Source: Mactra quadrangularis (Eukaryota; Mollusca; Bivalvia; Venerida; Mactridae). From it: DNA of 64,000 nucleotides. A program made the translations under genes and the position numbers. Positions 26,201 to 38,200 of this stretch are shown here, piece by piece (position 1 is the stretch's first letter; each line of letters starts with the position of its first letter). Location: positions 19,552,232 to 19,616,231 of the forward strand of contig CM046299.1 of assembly GCA_025267735.1 (NCBI GenBank). Reading direction: 5' to 3'. The notes under the pieces are model-generated. The model had not been told where the DNA came from. It did not search any database and saw nothing but the letters and a program-made list of their open reading frames with translations.

Positions 26201-29200
26201 GCAGGTGAAAAAATATTGGTAGGGGTAGTCCTAAATATAAGACCCTACATAACTATTTTATCATACGGACGTTTTTCTGTTATGTAGGGTCTTAACGGAT
26301 TGCTTCAAAAACGCATAGCAAAATATTTTTTTCAAAAAGTAAATGAATGTGGGTCAAATTAGCACCAAACGATAGATAAAAGTTTACTTTTATTCTTTCC
26401 ATAAATCAAAAGATAATAATCTGGTTTTTCGCTTACAGAAACACTAATTACTTTTACTGCTATCCAGGGTTGTCGCCGTTCGCCGCCATTTTGAACTGAA
26501 TTCTTGCCGGTAAATAAAGTGTCGCTTCGGTTAAACGAAATTTTTTTCCAGAGTTGTCGTTCTTGCCTTCAATAGCATACCTTATAAATTCGTTCAAAAT
26601 CAATTCTTACAAATCTCGTGACCCAATTTGAATTCAGATTGCTTTGGCTATTATTGCATGGTTATTGTGACAAACTGAAAGTGCTCGTCAATTAAGGAGT
26701 TTAAATGGATTATTTGACTGTCTAAGGTTAGAATTTGAAATAATTTCACTTTTATCATGTGTATTTTTCGTTTATATTTCTATTGGTGTATTGTTTTATT
26801 GCAATTTTTTCGAATTAAAACGAATAGAACGCTCAGACCTGAATCGATGTCTGTACACTAAAATTTTTGCTATGCGTTTTTGAAGCAATCCGTTAAGACC
26901 CTTCGTAACAGAGAAATGTCCAAATGATAAAAAACATACGTAGGGTCTTATATTTAGGACTATGGTAGGGGTTGATTCAAATGTCCACTTGTTCCTACAT
27001 AATAGAACGACCAGTATTATGTAACACAATCATGACAATGCAATTCACATCTATCCACTCCCTTTGATTACATATTAAACTGACTATATTTGAGAAATAT
27101 TGTCTAAATTGAAAATTCGCATGTTCATTAGGTATGAACATGCAGAAAATAATGAAATTCGTAAAACAATAACATGTACTTACAGCCTAATAGACCAGTT
27201 CATTGTTATTGTTATGATGTCTATAAATAGTAACAAGGAGCTGATAAAGACTACAGGTAACCGTTTGCTGGTTGGCAAGAAATGCTAGCGAGTAAATACC
27301 ATGAAAACACAGTAATTTTAAAATTTCAATTACTCAGTCATTTTTCATCAAACAATTTAGTATTTTATATCACTAGAAAGGTCTTGAAATTCATATTTTG
27401 AATATTTAAAAAATATTTGTCAAAAAATAATTGTTTTTTATTGGCGAGTGTTTAAACCTAGTGCTTCAAACCGGCAAGAAGATGGTTCAAAGGACAGGTT
27501 TAAATCACCTCATATTAATTTTTTTAATCAAAATTTTGGCAATTTTCTTATATTTTAAAAATATGAATTTCAAAAGCTTTCTATCAATATAAATATCATA
27601 AAAATCGGCCACTAAATAAAAAAGTTATCATGATTTAAAAATTCTGCTGCTATCAAATGTATGTAAACATTGGTTTCTCTCTGCCAACCAGTAAATAAAC
27701 CAAATATAGGTAGCAGGTGCTTGTGACGTCATCCGTGAACTAGTCTATAACACTCTTGGTTAGCCAAAAATGTTTAGTTCTGCGATAAAGAATTATTCCT
27801 AAGACAACTCACCACTGTGATTATTTATCAAAAATGATTTTTATCTATTGTTAAACTGCCGATATGTACATGGGCACAAATATTTATATCCATGAATAAC
27901 ACAATCTAAATATTGTTCCTGAGTTTTAATTATATAGCTGTCGCACGAAATTCACGACACAAATATCGTACGCTTAGATTAAGGCCAACCATATTTCTCT
28001 GCGTTTTATATGGCTTTAAGGTGACAGTAGTATAAATACGTAACAAAATAAATGAAAATGGACATTATAAACATATAATTTCCTACCCGTTGTCTAAGTC
28101 GGATAGAGTACTCGTAGCAGTTTGATATGAGATTTATCAACTCGCTTCGCTCGTTGATAAATCCCATATCAAACTGCTACTCATGCTCTATCCCAGGGAC
28201 CAGGAAATTCGCCGATGTCAATCGGTCCAAGGCCGTCCGAGTACCGGATACGGGTTTTAACGTGTTCCGTACGGACCAGACCGTTTACTGTACTTTATTC
28301 ACAACCATGTTAGTACTTTTTTTTGCTCCCCTTTATTAAGAAGGCATACGATACATAGGCATTGTTTGATTAAATTTTTACAAAACTTAACTTCAACCTA
28401 GCAAGAAAACGTGGTTTCCGAAATTACTCCCCGCAATCGTCGGTCGGTTCAACAAACAGAACTTGAAAAAAGACTGTTTCATCTAGCTCTAATGTTGTTG
28501 GAAAACTCCCGTCATTTAGACAAATTATTTTAACTGCGCATGCGCAAAACGGGTCCAAAGTAAATGCAGCGCATCTTTAAATATCGTTCGCTAAATAAAG
28601 CATGAAAGCGTAGAATTATGATCAGCTTTTCAATTACACACATAGGTATAACGTTTGTCATACAAAGTGACGATCTAGCGTGGGTCATGAAAATGTATGG
28701 CATCTCATCACAATGGTTCAAGCGGTTTCATTAAACACAAAAGAATATCAAATTGTGCATAGTACACCTATTTGTTGTAAATAAATTAATTACTAAACTG
28801 TTCGTTTTGAAAATTATTTTCGATGTCATCAAAGAAGGGAGAAGTGTGGTTGAATTTTGATCATAAAGAAATGTACCTTCGATTAATTGCGTAGATACAT
28901 GTCCTAAGATTATTTCTTATTATTCACACCTCAATTTACGGTGTAAAAATAAATCATGAATCAAGTCAAACAAATTAAAGATCAAACGAATACAATAGGA
29001 ATTGACAACAAAAGCTATTAAATTATTTTCTTTATAATTATTCATAAAACATTCTTCATAAAACATTATTGTTTTTACAAGTTTACAGGTTTCAAACTGA
29101 CCGACTGAAAAAACGTAATCGGTTCGATTGACATGATAAAGAAAGAACATATTCTGCTGTTCTTCAATTTAATCGAGTGCGAATCAAGCGTACCTTGCTG

Positions 29201-32200
29201 TGCTCGATCAAAAAAAATATCACTGCCTCAACTCCGCATGATACCTGTAACCATGGATACGTTATACAGGCTCCTTGATGTGTAACCTGTGGACAATTAA
29301 GCGGGATATTACAGCAATAAACAGTGGGTTTATGCAACTGATAGTTGTTTGATAATATTTTATCGATACGTTTTCTTAAAAATCATGGAAATTAATGGTT
29401 TGAGGTCAAAATTAGCGAGTTTTTCCCGGACCGATTTTTTTAAGGATTTTGAAATCTCAATCGGTCCAAAATGAAAAAATCGGTCCGAAAACCGAAAAAC
29501 CGGCGATTTCCTGGTCCCTGCTCTATCCTATACTTAACATATTGACTAACAATAATTGCCATAATCTATTGCAGTAATATGTTTTTCACGCCTTTAGCAT
29601 GATTAAATGTTTACATTCTGTCAGCTGTTGACGGTGACCGTTATTTTTACACAATCATGAAAATTACTTGTTCCGGTCAATTGACCGGTTATCTGACCGC
29701 TATATGAAGCAAACCGGTCCAAAACTTGTGACTGCTGTTCGGGTTAAAGAGGGTCACGCTATATAAAGGGTCAAATTAGAACAAAACTGTTTGGGAGGAC
29801 CCTGAACTGACCGTTATGGACAGGGTCACGCTATAAAGAGGTGACCGTTAATACAGGTTCCACTGTAGTTACAAATTGAAATTAGGAAATATTTTTTGGA
29901 TTATACTTACAAAGTAATATTTTAAATAAATAAGTTTGTTTTCCTTGTGAAAAAATTTCACCTGTAGGAGCAATATATGTCCCTCTTATTTCTCCATAAT
30001 ACAACAGAAATCAGCAAAAAACAAATAAACTGTGTAGCATTCAAGCTACTATAAATGAATATAAAACGTAGTAATGGCTGAATAAATGACATTACAGTTG
30101 AATTAAAATTGTTCAAACATGATTTTTTTTACTTTCATGGAATTTCATAAATGCCATTACATTGTCTATATTATATTTTCTAGAGAAGCCAGTGAGTTGT
30201 TAAATAATGCTATACTTATATTAGAGAAAGAACAACCTGGTTTTGAGGTATTGTTAGCTATTGCTAATTATACCAAGTATGTAATCATTCATGAAGATTC
30301 TGTGGAGGTAAGATTATAGTTAGTCACATTTTATATAGTACAGTAAAGTTCTCAATCAGCTAATGAGACCACAGTGGATAGTGTATAATCATGTGCTTTT
30401 CAATGTTTTTAAGCCTTATGTGCTTAATTTGAGAAGAAAATAGTCACTATATATTAAGACCATCAATTTTGATGGGCCTGATTGTGGATTTTGTTTTTGT
30501 TGGGTTTAACGCTGTAGCAACACATTGTATAGGTCAAATAATGGCGGTCAGTTAACCTACTCACTCCTTGAAAGGCTAAATCTCTGGATTAAGCTGTTAA
30601 CCAACTACTAAGCGCATACTTTCGTCTGTGACTGACAACTGCCCTACATAATTAAAAATCATTGGTAAGAGGGAAAATGGCCATAGAAATAATTTCATGA
30701 CCAAGCTCCACAAAAGTATGCCTCGCTCGAGAATCGAACCCACGACCCCTGGATCAGTAGACTTGCGTGCTACCAACTTAGCTAGCTGGGAGGCTGGCTG
30801 ATTGTGGAACTTTACCATAAAAGAAATTAAGAAATGTACCCAAGTAAAATGTAAAAAAGACTGCACCTATCCTTTTTGGAAGGATGTAGTATATCTGATT
30901 AAACTACAATATAGGAAAGGTAAACAGGATCTGAGTTTTAAAAAGCTAAAGAACCAACCCCATGTTCTAAACTCGAGCTTGTCTCATGTAAAATTAGCAA
31001 GTATGTGAGTTTACAAATTTTATCAACTTTTAATCAGATTGGACCCATAACTAATCATTATTCCCTAAATTGATAAATAATTTTTAACATATTCATTTTG
31101 TGTTTATTGCAGCAAACAAAGCATGAAATAGAGGAGAAGAATATATTCAATGCATGGAAAATTGAAGAAGATAAAGGATTCACATTGCAAGATGAACTTG
31201 AAAATCTACCGTATCTCATACGTGCTATTGAATTATGGGAAACCGACTTGAAAAACGGAATGTCTCCAAAAAATAAGAAAACCAAGAAAGTTGGAAAGAA
31301 GAAAGCAGCAGCAACAAAGCAAAGAGATAGTACTGATGATTTAAATGATGAGGCTGTGTTTGATTTAACACATAATATTGATTGTTTAATAATGTGTGCA
31401 TCTAGACTACTCACTATGAAACAGGTAATTCCTTTATTTCATTCTGTCTTACATAGATTTTTGCTGAAGTGCCCGACCTTCTTCCCTTGATCATGGGTTT
31501 TTTAAAGACTTTATCCAGAACTCAAATTTATTGATTTTTACGGAACAGAACATACATTTTATACATGCATTACAGACACAGTCATTATTATGTATATAAT
31601 ATACCATATTTTGTTTAACTTTCTTATCATATTGAAAATTTGTTTTAAAGCACTTATCATGGCCTCAACCCCAAGTCCGAAGCTTGGGACGAGTGAAACA
31701 GATCCAATATGTTACTCATATTAAATCCTAATGTTCTGTGTACACACAGTTTTATTTCAAATTTGTTCCCCTAGGTACTTTTGGTACTAACAAAGTTTTT
31801 TGCCGAAAAGTTTGAAAAAAAACCATCAACTTTAGTTTCTTATAAAATCTATTGTAAGTTTCTATTTGTTTACAGGCTCAGCTGGCAGAAAGAGCTTTAC
31901 AGGTTGCTAAGCAACAGATAAATAATCTTAATGATGAAGACAAGAAGAGAAATTCAGAACTAACATTATGTTTAATCAGAGCTTTATTGTCATTGGGTAA
32001 ATATGAGGAGGCGGAGTCTATGATGGATGCCAAGGGAGATAATGACAAACAAATATCATCAGTTAATGTTTCCCTGATCATGTCAGAACTTTATCTACTA
32101 CTTGGAAAGGTAAATATATATCTCCAGTCTACTTACATTTAAAGCTGTCATAGACTCATGGTCCTATTTTGTGAAAAATGGTTGAAGGTTTTATATGAAA

Positions 32201-35200
32201 AAATGACCTTGATTGTGCATGTAAATTAACGCTCCACTTGGTTTGTTATTGTTATTAGACCAAATGATATACTTCATGCTGCTTTTATTACTTAGTTCTT
32301 ACTTTGTCTTTTAACTTGAAAATTTATTAGTTTCCTATTAATCCAACTACTTTTTTATTTTGTTAATTCTGATAGTTTTCAATTACTTAGTGATTGATCC
32401 AGTTTTTGTTTACTTTGTAGTGTTTATCCATTTCTTGTTTACTTTTGTTAGATTTATCCCATATTATGTTTGCTTTTGTGTGATTTTACCCAATTTGTGT
32501 TTTTGTTTTTTTTAAATTTATCATACATCTTCTTCTATATTTCAGAAAGAGGAAGGTTTGTCTGTTTTACAAGCATTGTTTGAGACAGATCAAATGAAGA
32601 ATAAATCCAAAAATGTCTATTATTTCTTGAATCAGGGTACAGCTAAGAGATTACTCTCAATGAGTCTATGTTTACCATCTGTAGAGGAGGAGTTAAATAT
32701 TTCATCTAATCAACATCTGCTATCCCTAGCTTCTGAAGCTGTACATAGTCATATAGCAGTTTTTAATTATCTTGCGAAGAATGGATTAAGAAAGAATGCA
32801 GGTATGAGTCAGTTGATGTTTTTATACACAATAATAGTCATTGTTGGGCAATTGAAATTATTGAAATAAATAGTGTAATGGTTGCCTTCCTCAGGTTTAT
32901 AAATTAGAAGTTTCTCTGTGGTCTCAAATACATAGCAATTATGATATAGCGGAAGCAGTTTCATATTTTGTTATTTCAATCACTGGTCAATCCCATTCCG
33001 GGGCGGGGCATACTTTTGTGGAGCTTGGTCATGTAATTATTTCTACGGCCATTCTCCCTCCTACCAATGATTTTTAATTATGTAGGGCAATTGTCAGTCA
33101 CTGACGAAAGTATGTGCTTAGAAGTTGGTTAACAGCTAAATCCAGAGATTTAGCCTTTCCAGAAGGAGTGAGTAGGTTAACTGACCGCCGTTATATGACC
33201 TATACAATGTGTTGCTGTGGCGTTAAACCCAACAAAGACAAACAAATAATGAATTTCGCATAATTTAAGTTGCCTTGAGAAATAACATTTTTGCATGCAC
33301 CTCCCCACCCCATCAAAAAATGAGTTCTGTTGCTTTTTCCTTGTATAACAGGGGCTGTTTACAGGCACCACCCCCTTCTGAAATTTCTCTAAAATCAAAA
33401 TTTCTCTCATTTTCTACAAGTAAGGCTTCAGGCCCTTTTCCTACTTACTGAAAAAATTCCACAGCTTAAGTTTGCCTCGTTTCCTACCATGCAAAACAAT
33501 ATTGTCATACTAATATCATTAAATTGTTGCTTTCAGATAAATGGTTGATGTTAAATGAAGTATTATCATCTATGTTACATTTATGTCAGTTATATAGATT
33601 TATAGGATTACCTAGGGAAAGTTTATGTTATCTTAGAGCTGGTCTTAATATATCACAGGGACAAGGTCTTCCTAGATGGTAAGATTCTACTTTAGAATAA
33701 TAATAATAATAAGTTTAGTTTATACTAATTTTTTATATTTTAGCTCGATTGTGAAACAAATTCTTAAAACTTAAATTAATCACTTTCGAGTTTGCTTCCT
33801 GGTCCCCCAGTATTGAGCTAGTAGAATTAAGTTTCTTGCTCAAGGAAACAATTGGGTAGGATTTGGATATGATTTTGGAATATTCATTACATAGTTAATC
33901 CTCTTTAGTTTAATTAAGAAATACTCTTTCAGGCGCAACTCAGTTTCATTGCTGGAAAACTTGGTTTAGCGGCAATTCTTGTCCCTGGTTAATGTAACAT
34001 TGCCTTGGTAACCGGATTTTTCAACCAAAAAAATTTGGCTAATAGTTTGGCGAAACACGGACAGGCGGTCGAGTGTCTGGTGTCGTTAACAATTCATTAA
34101 AAACATTTTTAACCCTTTATTTCTGCCATTTATTGTCATATCATTATGAAACTTCATACAGTGATAACATAGCATGTGATGAACAGAATTAGAAAGTAAC
34201 CACAACCCTACCTGCTGTTATTATGGATTATTTCCCTTTGTAATTTTTGGGTTAAAGATTTTAAGTCCGGCTCTAATGTGGTTTCCACATTACATTTCTA
34301 GTGTATCTTATGAGTAGTATATATGATGAAATGGATTTTGTGTTACTGAATTATTAAATACATGTAAGGTTGATATTTTGATGTTTATTATTATATTATA
34401 TATACTTCAGGTCATGTGAATTTCTGTTTGAAATGCTTAGTTCATTATCAATGGAGGCTGCAAGTGAAAAGGCTCTTCAAACTGTCGAATATTTGAACTA
34501 TATTATTGGTACTGAAGAATATACAAAAACAAATGGTATTAAAAAGTCTGGTTGTGATGAAAATGGTCCAAAGGAAAAGATGACTGATAGTGTGAAACCG
34601 GTTGATGAGAGCAAATCAAATCAGAGTACAGCCAATGCTCTGGTGACTGATGTTGATGATGACTGTTTTGGATTTAAGGATATTGGTGAAACACCAATGA
34701 AAAACCCACCAAAGGAATCTGAACATACTCCAGATAGAATTTCTAACGCGGAAGATCTTGGAAGTGAGAGAAAACGAAAAATGTCCCAGTTGGAAATACC
34801 TGAGTGTGTATGTATGAAAGAGTGCTCTGAGACATGCACGGATGATAATCGCCATAAACTTTGTGTTCGTGCTGGAATTGTCTTGTCTGATTTCTTAACA
34901 CAAAATGGAATGAAAACAGCAGCTCAGAAGTTACTTAAAGGAGTTCAAACCAAGTACAAGTTACCAACATTTCTAGATTCATCTCAAACAGGGAATAAAA
35001 AGAACGATTTAGTGTTGAAAAAAGTTATAGACCCTAGTTTACTTTACTCTTACCTTGAAGTGGCTTGTATCCAAGCTGAGTCTTATCTTGATCAGAGAGA
35101 ATTTTATAAGGTTCATAAGATATGGAAATCCTTACAAGAACTGGAACAATCCGGCTGTCTGAAAAGAGTGCTTCACAGTAATATATTGTTAACTAGACTA

Positions 35201-38200
35201 GCTTTGTGTGATGCTACAGGTTATATGCTGTCACTTCATGGAAATACCTCAGAGTCTATGCTAAGTATTAAACAAGCTGCAATAACTGATGTTAGTGATA
35301 ATACTAAAGTAAGTGATCCTCTTGAATTACCTGAGAATAATATTGTCAGTACTAAAAAGAAGGTTTCATTTGGTGAAGACTCAGAGACACTGATAGTTAC
35401 TGGGACAAAGTTGAAATCTTCAAGAAGGAAACTACTCAACGAAGATGCAGAACCTGTGATTACCGATCAACCTAAATCAGCTGCCAGTTTATTAAGCACA
35501 CCTCATGTTAAAGTTGCTATTAAAGCTAGATGTTTACAGCCAACTACTCCAGGAGCTAAAATGGCAACATTGGAAAGAATGATGGCAGGGGAGAGTAATA
35601 CATTCACTGTCTTACATGATGATGAAGTGTTCTTCCCAAAGCCTAAACCTATCACTCCTAGAACTGCTCCAAAATCTAGAATTGGTAAATCTAAATGTAA
35701 AACTGAACCCAGAAATTTGAAGAATAAGAAACAAGTTGATGTCCATGAAGATCAAGAGGATGCATCAAAGCTTGCATGCAATCTGGATGAATTATTAAAA
35801 GACAATGATGATGAAGGTATTGTTTTTCCGGAATCAAAACCGGTTACTCCAAAACCAGTAAAATCTTTGAAGTCTAGAGCTATTTCAAAATCTACTTCTA
35901 AATGTCAAACTGAACCAAAAAACTGCAAGAAAGGTAAAGTTGCTAGTGTTGGTAATTGTTCCATTGATGACCGTGATGCTAAGTGTAAACTGAACTTGAC
36001 TAATGAGGAGACTACTGACATTACTGATACAGATACAGCAACTGCTACTAATGAAACAAGTGATACTGATGAAGCAAGTAATCTTGATGTTGGTTGTGAA
36101 ACAAATGAAAAGTTGACACAAAGTACAGATAAGGATCATGAGGAGACAGTAAAGGCTACAACTGATCAGAATGATCAGCCCGAGACAGAGAGTATTAAAA
36201 GAAAGATTGTTGGTATTGGTAAATCAAGGTTACCAAAAAGGACTGCTAAGGCTAGTGCTGATAAATCTGTTAGCTTTTGTGATGATGCAGATAGCAGTGT
36301 TTATGTGTTCAAAGATTCATCTGTGAAATCATTGAATAATAAAAGAAGACTTCTTAGTGATAGAACTTTGAAAAAGAAAGAAACTGAAACAAAGTCAGAT
36401 CATGTGTTAGCAAAATCTGATAATGATGTATTTGACTTTGTTTTAGAAGATTCTCCTTTAGTGTCTAAACAAAGTAAAGTTAAGAAAGGGAAACTAGTCA
36501 AATCAGCTCAAAAAGGTAGAAAAACTAAGGACATAGCTAATGAAAAGAAAATTGCCCAAAATGAGGATACCAATGAGGATAAGGAAAATGTAGGTGCTGA
36601 TAAAATACCAAGAGGTAGGAGAAGACAAAATAGAGAAATAGAAACTGTTAGAAGAATTCCTGATTATCATGATATTGATATGGAATTAGAAATCTCTCTT
36701 GAAGAATTGGTTGACTTTGAATCGGATTTTGATGAAAGTATGCTACATGATAATAGTACTGGTGAGGCTAGTTTGCCTTTAGCTGATATTACTGAAGTTG
36801 TTGACATTAAAAATAGTGGTAAAGGTTCATTATCAGAATTGGATCTTGAACCTATTGAAATAATGAGAGGAAGAAGTGTAAGAAGTACTAGAAATAGTAA
36901 GAAAAAGATGGAAAATTGTGAAAGTAATAGAAAAGAAACTGATATTGGTGAAAAAAGTGAAAAAGAAGTTGAATTGACTGAAATTGAAAGAGAAAATAAT
37001 AAGAAAAAGACTCATTTAGCCAAATGTGACGGTAAAGGTAAAAAGAACAGTAATGACTCAATAGAGAGTGAAAGAGATGTCATGATATCTGACTTAGCTG
37101 AAAGTAAAAATAGTAAGACAAAGTTTGACTCAGCTGATGATGAAAGTTGTGTAGATGTAGAGAAAATGAGAAGTGGTATAGCTGGTGATATGAAGAAGAT
37201 GATGGATTGTATTGAACAGGATGAAGAAGTGGATGTTGTACCTCTAGAAAGACCTTTATCAGGTAAGTTCATATAGATATACTAGTTTATTTGTTGATTG
37301 CTATTCTATGTTGATCGGATTGGGGAAAGTTTTCAGATTTGGTTTGAAGTTCAAGATTTTAACCCTTTTCTGGGCTTGACCTAAGTTTTTTAAAGTAGAT
37401 TGCTTGGTTGGACCACCAGCTTTATATTTAACTTGGCAAATCAAATGATTAACAGCAGTAACAAGTTGCTCGAACAAATATAGATCAACCTTGAATGTGG
37501 AGCCCTGCATTTTTTTCCTATTAAATGATGCTAAAATTCAGAAATTTCAGTTTGTCGATTTTTTTTTAAAAATTTGTCCATGTTGTCATTTAATTAAGGA
37601 AGAAATTCTTAGATGTCAGTTTTATTCTAACTAAATAATTCTCTTATCTGTTACCTGATGCTAAAATGTGGAGTCTGTTTTCTTGACACCTCTGTGTAAA
37701 GTTATTGGGAAAAGACTAGACTCAAGAGAACAATAAATGGATTCTTAATGAACTTCTGGGTTAAGTTTGACTTGAAATTCGATTTAGCCGAGGCTCCCAG
37801 TTTTTTGCTTGGACTTCCTTAAAAGCTTATACAGTACAGCCTCTCTTGAACAGCACCCCTGGGAGAGACTTAAGTATCTTGCTGTTTAAGAGGTTGTTGC
37901 TCTGCAGAAGTTAAATTCAATTAAAATAATGTCTAAGGGAAATATCAAAAGCCATTGTTGAGCAGAAAATTTGTTCTGTGGAGGACCACTCCGCAGAGGT
38001 TATAACTTATACTGTATTTTAATTGTCATGTTACATTTTGGCTTATCTACACTGTAAGGTTGAGTTGGACTTGAATTAACTCAGATGTAGCTTGAATTTA
38101 TTGTAATGTTATTAGAATTATCTTATACATTCTCTTATCATTTCTAGGAGTGAAATCCCCGTGTGAAGAAGATATAATTTCTACATTAGAGTCTTTATAT

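Larger units (their letters stand above)
24418..29865. mobile_element. Possible pogo-like element ends enclosing a nest of insertions
   Basis: CAGTCAAACCTGTCTATAGC at 24418 and GTTAATACAGGTTCCACTG ending at 29865 (followed by TA) are inverted and share the word order CAGT..AACCTGT..TA.CGGTCA. Repeated GGTCAC words lie inside both. They may be the two ends of one 5.4-kb element or two separate copies. No transposase frame was seen between them. Within the span are a 737-bp MITE, a palindrome and a 1.3-kb hAT-type element. All of it lies in separase intron 9. Confidence 0.4.

Noticed and set aside
24418..29865. A complete 5.4-kb autonomous transposon
   Set aside because: The ends are only loosely alike, no transposase frame exists between them, and one side lacks the TA flank; reported only as a possible pair of ends.
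30597..30866. 89-codon minus-strand frame and the tRNA-like sequence within it
   Set aside because: This is the SINE head. The A and B boxes are present but the cloverleaf is degenerate, so neither a protein nor a tRNA gene is claimed.
31058..31414. 118-codon minus-strand frame
   Set aside because: Shadow of separase exon 11, whose splice sites and phase are secure on the plus strand.
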